64,000 nucleotides of DNA from contig NZ_CP041025.1 in assembly GCF_006385135.1 (NCBI RefSeq), positions 2,883,501 through 2,947,500 on the forward strand, written 5' to 3'. The notes beneath the pieces were generated by a model. It saw only the letters and a list, made by a program, of their open reading frames with translations. It had not been told where the DNA came from and made no database searches. The translations under genes and the position numbers were made by a program. This document shows positions 53,318 through 63,463 of this stretch, piece after piece. Position 1 is the stretch's first letter, and every line of letters starts with the position of its first letter. Origin of the DNA: Paremcibacter congregatus. GTDB lineage: Bacteria; Pseudomonadota; Alphaproteobacteria; Sphingomonadales; Emcibacteraceae.

Positions 53318-54430
53318 TCAACGTGAGACCATAGCCTGCTGTTGCATCTCTTGTGCTTTTTGATCTTCGCCAAGAGCGTGATATATTTTTACGAGCAAAA
53401 GATAGAATTTTTTTTCGTCAGACTTGCGATCCACGGCAACCTTCATATGCTCCAATGCTATAAGATAGTCATGCTTTTCAAAAGCATCTTTCGCTTGGAA
53501 AAATCGAACATACGGATTTTTCAACCGATGTTCCTCTGCAAGTTGAGCATAATAGGCTGCTTTTTCTTCCTCTCCGCCGTGTTGATAAAGAGCACTTAAA
53601 TTATTCAACACTGACCACTGATTACCTTTATTCTGCAGCGCGATAAAATAAGCCTTCTCAGCATAACTTTTTAGGCCCTGCTTTCGATATAAAACACCTA
53701 AATTGGACCAGATAGATGCGTCTTTGGGAGATAACTCCGCTCCCTTCACCAAGTAACGGAAAGCAGCTTTAATATCCCCCTCATATAAATAGTCTGCCGC
53801 TTTATTGCTGTAATATAATGCGATTGCTTCCTTATCAGAAATCCCCCAGGCTCTATATTGCGGTTTGTTATTGACCTCATCAATATCGACAATATAATCC
53901 GTTAACTCTTTCATATTCACCCGTACATTGATATGTCGCCGAAAGTAATATAAATCTCCCTCGTCATGGTCCCATGCCGGTGGGATTTCAACTTCCTGAA
54001 ACTCGACATCCATTCCCCGCTCTCTCGCCATCGCAACAAACAAATAACTGAAAGCAAGACAATTACCGACAGATTTTCGATAAGCTTCTTTGGCTGTATA
54101 TGTTTTCGAGACATCATACTCCATGCCTAAAAGTCCCGCTCCTGTCACCAGACGCATAAGGCTTCTTGCTTGGGTCACATGTGATTTGGTCCTGGGAACA
54201 TAAGCCTCTAGGTGCTCTCGTATTTTTTGATTCAACCCCAGGACATCATCATCGGGGAGAGTTATACGCTTAGCAGAAGAGCCAAACAAAGCCTTTCCAG
54301 ACAATAAGTCCGCACGTTTCACCACCGGCACATCATAAGAGGGGTTCAGTATTTTTATTTTTTGACAGCCTGCTAAAAGAACAATCCAAAGAATAAATAC
54401 CCCCCCTAATATCGATTGTACGTTATTCAC
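53318..54430 (-). CDS. Lipoprotein with transglutaminase-like and TPR domains
   Basis: A 370-residue lipoprotein: the lipobox is LLAGC (Cys22) after a hydrophobic segment. A transglutaminase-like cysteine-protease fold is suggested at about 70-190: the Cys in VGNCLAFSYLFVAMARERG, a His in RHINVRV and an Asp in YIVDIDEV fit a Cys-His-Asp triad. TPR helices follow (about 205-365; for example DASIWSNLGVLYRKQGLKSYAEKAYF). Known of such fusions: envelope peptidase or assembly scaffolds. The gene is AT-richer than its neighbours. It converges with ilvD, 16 bp between stops. Confidence 0.75.
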   Translation of the reverse strand: MNNVQSILGGVFILWIVLLAGCQKIKILNPSYDVPVVKRADLLSGKALFGSSAKRITLPDDDVLGLNQKIREHLEAYVPRTKSHVTQARSLMRLVTGAGLLGMEYDVSKTYTAKEAYRKSVGNCLAFSYLFVAMARERGMDVEFQEVEIPPAWDHDEGDLYYFRRHINVRVNMKELTDYIVDIDEVNNKPQYRAWGISDKEAIALYYSNKAADYLYEGDIKAAFRYLVKGAELSPKDASIWSNLGVLYRKQGLKSYAEKAYFIALQNKGNQWSVLNNLSALYQHGGEEEKAAYYAQLAEEHRLKNPYVRFFQAKDAFEKHDYLIALEHMKVAVDRKSDEKKFYLLLVKIYHALGEDQKAQEMQQQAMVSR

Positions 54431-54691
54431 TTTATCTCCTTCTATGAATACCTACCCCAGCTTGGCCTAAAGCAGCCTATAACATAACGTGAGTTCAAGC
54501 AACCACCACAACTAAAAGGAGCCGTCTTTATTTTTACTTGCAAGAATATGGAAAATAGCCTTTTCAGGTCTAGGTCTTGTTGTGCATTTTAAAACAGTAG
54601 CCTATACTGATTTTCGTAGTTTTGAGTCTCAAGTATTTATTTCCGTAACGATCCTGAATCATGGAAAATAATAACCCTTGGGAGGAAACTG

Positions 54692-55405
54692 ATGGACTTA
54701 CCCAGTCTGCGACGAGAAACCCGCTATGGCATGCCTGCGGCGGACAAGATCCTGTTCAACCGCTATTATGTGCTCGGCTATTCCTATTATTTCCGCCAGG
54801 CCAAATGGGCGCTGGAAATCATTGATCCGACGGATATCGGTCTGGATCGTATGGATAATTTCAGACCCGATTATCGCCTGCCGGACATGTTTCGCACCGA
54901 TCTGGAAGATTACGCCAAATCCGGGCTTGATCGTGGTCATCTGGTGGCCAGCGCCAACCAGCGTGGCATCGCCCTGCAAAACAGCGAGACCTTTCTGCTC
55001 AGCAATATGGCCCCGCAACGCCCCCAGTTTAACCGCGCGATCTGGCGGGAACTGGAAGAAGCTGTCCGCACACTCAATCAAAAACCCCGCATTCTAGAAA
55101 CCTATGTCATTTGCGGACCGCTGTTTTACTTTGATCAACCGGTGGAGTTTATCGGCGCCGATGATGACAATGAAGTGGAAGTCCCGATCCCCAACGCCTT
55201 TTTCAAGTCTATTCTGACAGAAAACGACAAGGGCCGCCTGCATATGTGGTCTTTCATTCTGCCGAATGCGGCCAGTGATAAACCGCTCGCCGACTATCAG
55301 GTTCCAACGACCAAGATCGAAAAATACGCCGGGGTTCAGCTGTGGGACCGGCTCGAAGGCAGTAAAATTCTGAACGAGAAAAAGAAAATTCGCCCCCTCT
55401 GGTAA
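54692..55405 (+). CDS. DNA/RNA non-specific endonuclease (DRGH family)
   Basis: A 237-residue beta-beta-alpha metal nuclease of the NUC1/NucA family. The active-site motif is DRGH (80-83, His83 general base), followed by N105 in LLSNMAPQ and N114 in QFNRAIW, which in the family bind magnesium. There is no signal peptide or lipobox in the preferred reading, although most relatives are secreted. GGGAGGAA is 6 nt before ATG 54692. A cytoplasmic nuclease of this kind would need an inhibitor or other control; no immunity-like gene is adjacent. The 261-bp gap before it shows no gene. Confidence 0.85.
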   Translation: MDLPSLRRETRYGMPAADKILFNRYYVLGYSYYFRQAKWALEIIDPTDIGLDRMDNFRPDYRLPDMFRTDLEDYAKSGLDRGHLVASANQRGIALQNSETFLLSNMAPQRPQFNRAIWRELEEAVRTLNQKPRILETYVICGPLFYFDQPVEFIGADDDNEVEVPIPNAFFKSILTENDKGRLHMWSFILPNAASDKPLADYQVPTTKIEKYAGVQLWDRLEGSKILNEKKKIRPLW

Positions 55406-55414
55406 CCGGCACAA

Positions 55415-55446
55415 AAAAGGGAGCACCCCCCAGAATGCTCCCTTTT
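55415..55446. terminator. Bidirectional terminator
   Basis: AAAAGGGAGCA (55415-55425) pairs with TGCTCCCTTTT (55436-55446), loop CCCCCCAGAA. The stem has A/T ends, giving a T tract in both directions, between convergent genes ending at 55405 and 55463. Confidence 0.85.
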
Positions 55447-55462
55447 CTCTGACCCCTGCGCG

Positions 55463-57667
55463 TTAGATGTCTTTCAATTGATCGGCAATCGGAAAACGGC
55501 GTATGCGCTTCCCACTGGCGGCAAAAATGGCGTTACACAAAGCCGGAATGGCGGCAGGTAACGCTATTTCCCCAAGTCCGGTCGGGGCTTCTGCGCTTTC
55601 CACAATGTAGGTATCGACCCTTTTCGGAGCCTGATTGATGCGCGCCATCTGATAACTGTCGAGATTATTGGAAACCACCCGTCCCTCTTCAATCATCACT
55701 TCCTGCCCCAGGGCCGCACTGAAACCATCAAGGGCCCCACCTTCCATCTGGGCCTTGATCCCCAATGGATTAACCGCAATACCGCAGTCGACGGCGCCGG
55801 TGACCCGGACGATCTCGAGCGCGCCCTTGTCAACCTTGACCTCCACCACGAAAGCCGCATAACCGCCGAACGTGAAATAATTGGCGATGCCCATGCCATG
55901 ACCTTGAGGCAGCTTACGCCCCCAACCGGCCTTCTCGGCGGCGAGCTTCAACACCCCGATGATCCGGTCTGAATCAAGGCTGTCCGCGCCAAAATCATTA
56001 AAGGCGGTTTTGCCTTTGCCCTCAAGCAGGGACAGACGAAACGCCAGTGGATCTTTCCCCGCCGCATGGGCCATTTCATCGACAAAAGATTGTACTGCGA
56101 AACCGGCGACATTATGCCGCGGTCCGCGCCAGGCTCCTGTGGGGAGCCCTTTGAAACGCACCCGGTCCGCCTTATAATTGTCAATATAATGGGCCGGAAA
56201 GTTATGTGTCGCCATACCGCCGGCTGTTGTCGCCAACGTATAATGCATGGCCACGGGGTGACCGTTTTCATCCAGTCCCGCCTGCATGCGATGACGACTC
56301 TTCGGATTGAAGAAATCCTGCTCCACTTCATCTTCCCGAGTCCAGCTGACTTTCACGGGATAGCCCAGTCTTTGCGACAGAAGAGCTGCTTCACCGACGA
56401 AGTCACCGGTAAATTTGCGGCCAAAACCGGTGCCCATGCGGGCAAGCCGCACATCGATATTTTCCCCGTCGATACCCGTTACGGCCGCCACAGGATTAAT
56501 CGCCCAGGCCGCCCCCTGATGCCCGGCAATGATCAACGCCTTGTCGCCCTTGACATCCGCCACACAGCTGTGAGGCTCCATGCACATATGTGCCCAGTAA
56601 GGGTTGTCATAACTGGCGTCCAGACGCACCGCAGCGGTGGCCAAAGCCTGATCCACATTGCCACTTTCATATTGAACATCAGTTTTGTTTTCAGTCAGCA
56701 ACCGGTCAAATTCCCGCTCAATGCTTTCATTGCTGAGATCACTTTTCGGGCCTTTGTCCCAGGTTATTTTTAATGCGTCCCGGCCTTTTTTCGCAGCCCA
56801 GAATGTATCCGCGACCACCGCCACCCCGGCGGCGATATTTTTCTGACGCGACATATCCTCAGGCAGGCGTTTCATTTCCACGACTTCCCGGACACCCTTT
56901 ATTTTCAGGGCATCAGAAGCATCATAGGACGTCACGCTCCCATCCACATAGGGACAACGGGCGATCATCGCATGCTTCATGCCTTCGACCTGCATGTCAT
57001 ATCCATACAAAGGTTTGCCCTGCACAATATCGGGCGCCGTGTAATTTCCGGTTTCATGACCAATAAGGGTAAATTCCGCCGGGGTTTTCAACGGAGGCAC
57101 ATCCGGCACATCAAGCGAAATGGCCAGATCAATCAGATCACCGTAGGCAATCCTGCGTCCGCTTGCCGCATGCATCACATGGGATTTGGCAGTTGTCAGG
57201 CTCGCCACATCGACCTTCCATTTTTGTGCCGCCGCTTGCTTCATCATCAGCCGCGCCACGGCTCCGGCTTCTCTCATAACCGTCCAGACCATCCGCACGC
57301 CATGACTGCCGCCAGCGCTTTGACGTACTGCGGGTTCCGCCATGCGGCCTTCTTTATCTTTCTCGACATAAGGTTTCAGTTTTTCAATGCGAACAGTATC
57401 CCAATCCGCATCGAATTCATCCGCTATGATCATCGGCACAGCAGTAAAGACCCCCTGTCCCATATCCGGGATCGGCGCCCCCAGCACCACGGTATTGTCG
57501 GCCTCGACCCGAATGAACATGCCCAGTTCCCCGGCCAGCATCGGCGGCAGGATAGTGTCCAGCCCCTTGGCCATCAGAGCCTGCGGGCAGGCGATCATAA
57601 AGGCGCCGGCCGCCCCGCTCATTTGCAGGAATCGACGTCGCGAGGAAATCATATCTACCTTGGTCAT
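55463..57667 (-). CDS. Xanthine dehydrogenase family molybdopterin-binding subunit (IorB-like), copy 1
   Basis: A 734-residue large subunit of the isoquinoline 1-oxidoreductase type. A Tat signal is seen (SSRRRFLQMSGAAGAFMIA, twin Arg within 8-12). The molybdenum-cofactor domain carries the typical GGAxFGRK-like segment (GTGFGRKFTGD), TGAWRGPRHN and a C-terminal [19 protein letters not shown] with the catalytic glutamate in GLGE. The enzyme family hydroxylates N-heterocycles or aldehydes in the periplasm, passing electrons to an iron-sulfur subunit, here the gene 1 bp upstream. Substrate unknown. Confidence 0.88.
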   Translation of the reverse strand: MTKVDMISSRRRFLQMSGAAGAFMIACPQALMAKGLDTILPPMLAGELGMFIRVEADNTVVLGAPIPDMGQGVFTAVPMIIADEFDADWDTVRIEKLKPYVEKDKEGRMAEPAVRQSAGGSHGVRMVWTVMREAGAVARLMMKQAAAQKWKVDVASLTTAKSHVMHAASGRRIAYGDLIDLAISLDVPDVPPLKTPAEFTLIGHETGNYTAPDIVQGKPLYGYDMQVEGMKHAMIARCPYVDGSVTSYDASDALKIKGVREVVEMKRLPEDMSRQKNIAAGVAVVADTFWAAKKGRDALKITWDKGPKSDLSNESIEREFDRLLTENKTDVQYESGNVDQALATAAVRLDASYDNPYWAHMCMEPHSCVADVKGDKALIIAGHQGAAWAINPVAAVTGIDGENIDVRLARMGTGFGRKFTGDFVGEAALLSQRLGYPVKVSWTREDEVEQDFFNPKSRHRMQAGLDENGHPVAMHYTLATTAGGMATHNFPAHYIDNYKADRVRFKGLPTGAWRGPRHNVAGFAVQSFVDEMAHAAGKDPLAFRLSLLEGKGKTAFNDFGADSLDSDRIIGVLKLAAEKAGWGRKLPQGHGMGIANYFTFGGYAAFVVEVKVDKGALEIVRVTGAVDCGIAVNPLGIKAQMEGGALDGFSAALGQEVMIEEGRVVSNNLDSYQMARINQAPKRVDTYIVESAEAPTGLGEIALPAAIPALCNAIFAASGKRIRRFPIADQLKDI

Positions 57668-57668
57668 T

Positions 57669-58133
57669 TTATGCCTCCCCCCGCAGTGTTCTGGCCGCCC
57701 GGTGAATGGCCTTGCGCATGCGGTAATAAGTCCCGCAGCGGCACAAATTACTTAGATTTTCGTCTATATCGGCGTCGGTTGGTGTGGGGTATTCCTTCAA
57801 AAAGGCTGCTGTCGCCATAACCTGCCCGGCCTGACAGTAGCCGCATTGGGCCACATCTTCGTCGATCCAGGCCTGCTGCACCGCATGCAGACGGCTCTTC
57901 TGCGCTAACCCTTCGATGGTGGTGATCTCCCCCCCGTCAAGGGCGGACATCGGCACCGAACAGGAACGCACCGCCACATCCCCCATATGTACGGTACAGG
58001 CGCCGCATTCGCCGATGCCGCAGCCGAATTTTGTTCCCTTCATATCCGCGTCCTCCCGCAGATACCACAATAACGGCATGTCCATATCACCGTCAAAAGA
58101 ATGGCCTTTGCCATTCACCCTGAATTTGATCAT
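57669..58133 (-). CDS. [2Fe-2S] subunit of the molybdenum hydroxylase (IorA-like), copy 1
   Basis: A 154-residue subunit with two iron-sulfur sites: an N-terminal plant-type ferredoxin motif CGIGECGACTVH with a later Cys in VRSC, and a C-terminal four-helix motif CGYCQAGQ with LCRCGTY. It accepts electrons from the molybdenum site. There is no signal peptide, so export presumably occurs in complex with the Tat-carrying large subunit. ATG 58133 has GGGAG 6 nt upstream; the open frame further up has no homology. A 181-bp gap separates it from copy 2. Confidence 0.92.
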   Translation of the reverse strand: MIKFRVNGKGHSFDGDMDMPLLWYLREDADMKGTKFGCGIGECGACTVHMGDVAVRSCSVPMSALDGGEITTIEGLAQKSRLHAVQQAWIDEDVAQCGYCQAGQVMATAAFLKEYPTPTDADIDENLSNLCRCGTYYRMRKAIHRAARTLRGEA

Positions 58134-58314
58134 TGAAAGCTCCCATCCAATATCTTCGTGAAAACGGGCCCCTTGCGCGGGTGCCTCTCTACAGTAAAAG
58201 AGTAATCTATTTTCAGGAAATACCGAACGGCCTTTATCGCAAAAACAAGAGAGTTCACCGCAAAGAGCCCGGTCTGGGCGTTCTTTGCGGTGCATCAGAA
58301 TGGAAAAGCAGCTT

Positions 58315-60573
58315 TTATGCCAGTTGATCACCAATTGGCAGACGACGGATGCGCTTGCCAATGGCGGCGAAGATCGCATTGCATAGCGCCGGCGCCACGG
58401 GTGGCACGCCCGGCTCGCCAACCCCGGTGGGCAGCTCGTCACTCTCCACCAGATGAACATGCACCTCTGGATTAATATCGGTTCGCGCCAGACGGTAACC
58501 ATCGAAGTTGCCCTCGACCACCGCCCCGTTCTCTATGGTGATTTCAGAGAGAAGCGCCAGCGACAGACCGAAAATCACCGCCCCTTCCATCTGGGACCTG
58601 ATCCGGTCAGGATTGACCGCCAGACCGCAATCCACCGCCACATCAACCCGGTGCACCTTCACCTCGCCCGCTTCGACGGAGGCTTCCACCACCATGCCAA
58701 TGTAGGACAGAAAACTGCGATGGCCGAAAATCCCTTGGGCGTGGCCCTTGGGTAATTTGCGCCCCCAGTTGGCCTTTTTAGCCGCAAGGTCTATCACGTT
58801 GGTCAAACGTTTTGTCTTGAAGGGATATTTCGCCAATGGCTCGCCGTAATTGCCCTTGGCCTCAAACGCATCCAGATCAATGGCGCGCGGCGCACCGATC
58901 GCCTTCAAGAGATAATCCTTCGGGTCTTGCCCCGCCTTATGGGCCAGCTCGTCGATGAAGGAGCCAATGGCGAAGACCTGCTGGATGTTATTCACCGACC
59001 GCAGCCAGCCAATCCGCACATGCGCCTTGGCGGGCATGGCTTCCACCGTGATGTCCTTGATATCATAGGGAAGATCCACCGCCCCGAGACACATTTCCCA
59101 ATCGGCCGCGACCTGCGGGTCGGGCATGAAGTTGGACATGATCGTCGGATAGGCCAGCCGGTGATGCCAGGCGATGGCTTTGCCTTTTTTATCGAGACCC
59201 GCGCTCATCTTCTGCACACTGGCGGCATGATAGAAACCGTGACGTGTCTGGTCTTCCCGGCTCCAGGTAACTTTGATCGGCAGGCCGGTTTCCTTCGCCA
59301 GATATCCGGCTTCAACGACGAAATCAGGCTTCGACTTGCGACCAAAGGCGCCGCCGAGCAGGGTGACATGCACCGTCACATCCGGCTCTGGCACGCCGAG
59401 CACACCAGCCACCGCCATGATCGTTCCCTGGGGGTCCTGCACCGGGGCCCATACCTCCATCTTGCCGTCAGCGAAAACAGCGGTCGCCGCGGGCGGCTCC
59501 AGAGTAGCATGTTCAAGATAAGGTACTTCGTAGGTAGCGTTATGCACCGTCTCAGCCTTCTTCAACGCCGCCGCGACGTCACCTTGCCGGCGGCCAACAA
59601 ATTTCGCCGGTCCGTCGCAGGATTTATCCAGCGTCTTCATATAGTCAGCAGAATTATGCGTGGCGTTCGGGCCATTATCCCAGGTAATTTTCAGCGCGTC
59701 CCGGCCTTTCATCGCCGCCCAGGTGCTGGTGGCAATCACGGCAACCCCGCCCAGAGGCCGGAAAAACACCGGGCCTTGCGGGGGCAGCGACGGCATCTCA
59801 ACCACTTTCACCACACCAGGAATTTTTAGCGCAGCTAAGGTGTCAACGGATTTCACGCTGCCCCGAAAAACCGGCGGCCTTGCGATCACCGCATAATGCA
59901 GACCGTCCAGCTTGCCATCAATACCGTATGTGGCGGTGCCATCTATGATCGCCGGCAGATCGATAATTTTCGTTTCGGTGCCGACAATCCGGTAGTCCTT
60001 GCGGTCCTTGAAGGTCAGTTCGGAAACCTCCGGCACCGCCTCATCCCGCGCCAGCACAGCCGCCGCGCCAAAGCCCATGCGTTTGCTGCCGTCTTTCAGG
60101 ATAATCTCGTGATTTTCAGCCCGAACATCGGAAACCGCAACGCCCCACTGTTTGGCTGCCGCCCGTTCCATCATCAGCCGCGCCGCGGCCCCCGCTTCAC
60201 GCATACGGTCAAAAAACCGCCGGATAGACCGGGATCCGTCGGTATTCTGCGAGCCGTATTTCTTGTCGCCGTCGCCCTGCGGGATTTTCACCCGGGCCCA
60301 GTCGGCGTTCATTTCCTCGGCCACCACCATCGGCAGGCCGGTGCGAATGCCCGTGCCCATTTCTGAACGGTGCGCGGTGATATGCAGGGTGCCGTCCGGG
60401 TCTATGGCAACAAAGACATTGGGAATAAAAGGACCACTGGTTTCCGCGAAGGCCGGCAGGCCAAAGCCGCCGCCGGTGACCGATATGCCAAGCACCAGAG
60501 ATCCCGTTGCCATATTCTTTAAGATCGTCCGGCGATCAAGCTTCTGATGACTGATATTTTTGATCATGTTCAT
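58315..60573 (-). CDS. Xanthine dehydrogenase family molybdopterin-binding subunit (IorB-like), copy 2
   Basis: A 752-residue paralogue of the gene at 55463, with the same domain plan: Tat signal ([20 protein letters not shown]), [22 protein letters not shown]-like region and a C-terminal [21 protein letters not shown] with catalytic Glu in GVGE. The two copies are clearly diverged (many substitutions throughout), so they probably have different substrates rather than being a recent duplicate. ATG overlaps the stop of its small subunit gene by 4 bp (ATGA). Confidence 0.88.
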   Translation of the reverse strand: MNMIKNISHQKLDRRTILKNMATGSLVLGISVTGGGFGLPAFAETSGPFIPNVFVAIDPDGTLHITAHRSEMGTGIRTGLPMVVAEEMNADWARVKIPQGDGDKKYGSQNTDGSRSIRRFFDRMREAGAAARLMMERAAAKQWGVAVSDVRAENHEIILKDGSKRMGFGAAAVLARDEAVPEVSELTFKDRKDYRIVGTETKIIDLPAIIDGTATYGIDGKLDGLHYAVIARPPVFRGSVKSVDTLAALKIPGVVKVVEMPSLPPQGPVFFRPLGGVAVIATSTWAAMKGRDALKITWDNGPNATHNSADYMKTLDKSCDGPAKFVGRRQGDVAAALKKAETVHNATYEVPYLEHATLEPPAATAVFADGKMEVWAPVQDPQGTIMAVAGVLGVPEPDVTVHVTLLGGAFGRKSKPDFVVEAGYLAKETGLPIKVTWSREDQTRHGFYHAASVQKMSAGLDKKGKAIAWHHRLAYPTIMSNFMPDPQVAADWEMCLGAVDLPYDIKDITVEAMPAKAHVRIGWLRSVNNIQQVFAIGSFIDELAHKAGQDPKDYLLKAIGAPRAIDLDAFEAKGNYGEPLAKYPFKTKRLTNVIDLAAKKANWGRKLPKGHAQGIFGHRSFLSYIGMVVEASVEAGEVKVHRVDVAVDCGLAVNPDRIRSQMEGAVIFGLSLALLSEITIENGAVVEGNFDGYRLARTDINPEVHVHLVESDELPTGVGEPGVPPVAPALCNAIFAAIGKRIRRLPIGDQLA

Positions 60574-61025
60574 TTCATCATCTCCCGCGCCTGACGAATG
60601 GCTTTTGTGATCCTTTGATAGGTGCCACAGCGACAGATATTGCCATACATGCCCTCTTCAATCGCCGCGTCGCTGATCTCGGGATTACTTTGCAAGAGCG
60701 CCGCCGCCTGCATGATCTGCCCCGCCTGACAATAACCGCACTGTGGCACATTAAGATCAGTCCAGGCTTTTTGCAGCGGATGGTCGGCCTTGGCCGATAA
60801 GCCTTCAATGGTGAGCACTTCAGCCCCGGCAATATCAGCGACCAGCGTTTGACAGGAACGCACCGCCTCCCCATTCACATGCACCGTGCAGGCCCCACAT
60901 AATCCTGCGCCACAGCCGAATTTGGTGCCCGTCAGTCCAGCCTCATCTCTGAGATACCACAAAAGCGGTGTGTCGGGGTCGCCGTCAAAAGACCGCGCCG
61001 CGCCATTCACTTTAAATGTCGTCAT
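60570..61025 (-). CDS. [2Fe-2S] subunit of the molybdenum hydroxylase (IorA-like), copy 2
   Basis: A 151-residue iron-sulfur subunit. Ferredoxin motif [12 protein letters not shown] and VRSC, then CGYCQAGQ and CRCGTY. ATG 61025 has GGGAG at a good distance; an in-frame TTG at 61040 overlaps that site. Coupled to its large subunit by a 4-bp overlap. First gene of the apparent four-gene unit iorA2-iorB2-iorA1-iorB1. No cytochrome c, XdhC or cofactor insertion gene is adjacent. Confidence 0.92.
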   Translation of the reverse strand: MTTFKVNGAARSFDGDPDTPLLWYLRDEAGLTGTKFGCGAGLCGACTVHVNGEAVRSCQTLVADIAGAEVLTIEGLSAKADHPLQKAWTDLNVPQCGYCQAGQIMQAAALLQSNPEISDAAIEEGMYGNICRCGTYQRITKAIRQAREMMK

Positions 61026-61077
61026 TCCATTCACTCCCAATTATTAATATCCGCTCCATAATCCCAGCCTAATCGAA

Positions 61078-61089
61078 AAAACATGTTTT
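61078..61089. promoter_or_regulatory. Palindrome upstream of the molybdenum hydroxylase genes
   Basis: AAAACATGTTTT is a perfect 12-bp palindrome, 52 bp upstream of the first iron-sulfur subunit gene and in the gap shared with rarD's 3' end. A possible operator; short enough to be chance. Confidence 0.25.
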
Positions 61090-61126
61090 GCGAAATCACT
61101 TTATCGTAAATGAGAATTTTATCCGA

Positions 61127-62083
61127 TTACAGGGGGGAGACAGGCCGCTTCCGGTTGAGAATGAAGCTGTCAACACTGTAGATAATCAATGCTCCCCAGA
61201 TGCAGCTAAAGGCCACCAGATGCGTGCTGGTGAACGGTTCATGCCACAGGAAAATCGCCAGAAGCAGGCTCATCGACGGCGCGATATATTGCAGCAGACC
61301 GATGGTGGACAAGGGAATCCGGATGGCCGCAGAAGCAAACAGAACCAACGGCGCCGTAGTCACCACCCCGCTCAACATCAACATCATCCAGGTATAATCA
61401 TCATGTTTGTCGATCCCCATAAAACCGCCGCCCGTCGTAACATTGACATACAGCATATAACCAATAACCACCGGCATCAGCAGCAACAATTCAATCCACA
61501 ATCCGATCACGGATCCCACATGGGCTTTTTTGCGGATCAGACCATAAAGGGCGAATAAGACACCAAGAACAAGCGCAATCCAGGGGAAAATACCACTGTT
61601 GACCACCATATAAAGAACCCCGATCGCCGCCAGTCCGACCGCCATCAGTTTTGTTTTGGTTAACCGCTCCCCCAGGAACAATATACCAAACGCCACATTG
61701 ACCAGAGGATTGATGAAATAACCCAGACTGGCCTCCACCACATGATTATTCGCCACCGCCCAGATATAAATCAGCCAGTTACAGCTGATCAATGTTGCCG
61801 AGGCAAACAGCATCATCAACAGCCTGCGGTTGGACATGATCGCCCTGACATCCTTGATCAAGGTCGGCAGCGAGCGGCGAAAGAACAACATAAAAATCAA
61901 CAGCACAAAAGACCAGACCATTCGATGCGCAAGAAATTCCAACGGCGGCACATGGGAAATCTCCTTGAAGAAGATCGGCACCAGCCCCCAAATCACAAAA
62001 GCCGCCAACCCACAGAGTACGCCTGCGGTATTGTTTTCTGTCAGATTATTATTCGCTGCTTGCGTAGAATTTAGTTTTGACAT
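61127..62083 (-). CDS. rarD: RarD family EamA transporter
   Basis: A 318-residue, ten-helix permease of the drug/metabolite transporter (EamA) superfamily, RarD subfamily. Typical are the N-terminal GLAAFVIWGLVPIFFKEISHVPPLEFLAHRMVWS, NWLIYIWAV and EASLGYFINPLVNV. The real substrate of RarD is not established. It is transcribed alone from 62083; the end of the gene is 101 bp from the molybdenum hydroxylase start. Confidence 0.9.
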   Translation of the reverse strand: MSKLNSTQAANNNLTENNTAGVLCGLAAFVIWGLVPIFFKEISHVPPLEFLAHRMVWSFVLLIFMLFFRRSLPTLIKDVRAIMSNRRLLMMLFASATLISCNWLIYIWAVANNHVVEASLGYFINPLVNVAFGILFLGERLTKTKLMAVGLAAIGVLYMVVNSGIFPWIALVLGVLFALYGLIRKKAHVGSVIGLWIELLLLMPVVIGYMLYVNVTTGGGFMGIDKHDDYTWMMLMLSGVVTTAPLVLFASAAIRIPLSTIGLLQYIAPSMSLLLAIFLWHEPFTSTHLVAFSCIWGALIIYSVDSFILNRKRPVSPL

Positions 62084-62259
62084 CGGGACTGAACACTCAC
62101 TTTACCTGATTTACAGGTATAGGATAATAATTGATAAATCAAGTAACATAAAAAGTCGGTTAGGTTATCAAGCCCAGACACATCTTTCTGTTGCGGTGGT
62201 CCTGAAATGACGGCATACTAAAATCAAACGTATGATTTATATAAGGGAGAGAAAATATC

Positions 62260-63456
62260 ATGGCGGCTCTGGAACACAAAAAACGTGGAAAATTAATGGC
62301 TGTTTTACTGGTGATTGTGGCGCTGGCCCTGGTGGTATACTACATCGCCCTGCCCCGTTACGCGGCCCATATGGATGCCCAGATGAACCAGGCCCTTGAA
62401 TCCGGTCCCTATACCGTCAGCGAACCTGCCCAGAGGCTGCATGACAGCCTGATTGTCGCCGACATGCATGGCGATTTCCTGTTATGGAACCGCGACTTTC
62501 TGGAACAGAGCGACCGGGGCCTGATTGATTTGCCGCGGTTGCGAAAAGGCAATCTGTCGCTTCAGGCCTTCACCATTGTCAGCAAGGTGCCCAAAGGCAT
62601 CAACATCCACAAGAATACAGCTGACAGCGACCAGATCACCCTGTTGGCTTTCGCGCAGCACTGGCCGTTCAAAGCATTAAACAGCCTGAAAGAACGCGCT
62701 CTTTTCCAATCAAAGAAACTCCATGATTATGCCGATCGTTCGGCGGGTCAGTTCACCCTGATCAAAACAAAAAGCGACCTGGCGGACTTTGTCGCAGCCC
62801 GACAGGACGGACAGAAAATCACCGCCGGATTCCTCGGCATAGAGGGCGCCCAGGTTCTGGAAGGCGATCTGGCCAACGTCAAGACCATGTTTGATGCCGG
62901 TTTCCGCATGATGGCAGCGACACATTTTTTTGACACGGAACTCGGCGGCTCCGCCCACGGGGTCAGTCTCGGCGGTCTGACTGATTTTGGCGCCCAGGTT
63001 TTTCAGGACATGCAGCAACGCGGCATGCTGATCGATATTGCCCATGCGTCCCCCAAACTGATTGACGATATTCTCGCCCAGGCCACGACCCCGGTTGTGT
63101 CATCCCATACCGGGGTGCGCGGGGTGTGTGATAATCAACGCAATCTCAATGATGCACATATCAAAGGCGTCGCCAAGACCGGTGGTATGATCGGGGTCGG
63201 TTTCTGGGATGTCGCCGTTTGTGACCCAAGCCCCAAAGGTATTGTCACGGCGATCAAATATGTCGCGGATCTGGTGGGCGTCGATCACGTCGGCCTTGGA
63301 TCAGACTTTGACGGCGCCATCACCGCACCTTTTGATGCCGGCGGCATGGCCCTGATCACAGAAGAACTGATGAATGTCGGTTTTGCCGAAGAAGATATCC
63401 GCAAGATTATGGGGGGCAACGCCCTGCGCATTCTGGGCCAGACCCTGCCAGAATAA
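62260..63456 (+). CDS. Membrane-anchored dipeptidase (peptidase M19, renal dipeptidase family)
   Basis: A 398-residue metallopeptidase. One N-terminal transmembrane anchor (about 12-30). The M19 zinc site is present: H-x-D in ADMHGDFL (67-74), the bridging Glu in GIEGAQ, His in IAHASP and SHTGVRGV, and the Asp in GLGSDFDG near the C-terminus. Hydrolyses dipeptides, often those with D-residues. GGGAGAG is upstream of ATG 62260. Fits the other peptidases of the window as peptide use or cell-wall turnover. Confidence 0.92.
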   Translation: MAALEHKKRGKLMAVLLVIVALALVVYYIALPRYAAHMDAQMNQALESGPYTVSEPAQRLHDSLIVADMHGDFLLWNRDFLEQSDRGLIDLPRLRKGNLSLQAFTIVSKVPKGINIHKNTADSDQITLLAFAQHWPFKALNSLKERALFQSKKLHDYADRSAGQFTLIKTKSDLADFVAARQDGQKITAGFLGIEGAQVLEGDLANVKTMFDAGFRMMAATHFFDTELGGSAHGVSLGGLTDFGAQVFQDMQQRGMLIDIAHASPKLIDDILAQATTPVVSSHTGVRGVCDNQRNLNDAHIKGVAKTGGMIGVGFWDVAVCDPSPKGIVTAIKYVADLVGVDHVGLGSDFDGAITAPFDAGGMALITEELMNVGFAEEDIRKIMGGNALRILGQTLPE

Positions 63457-63463
63457 AGCAGGA

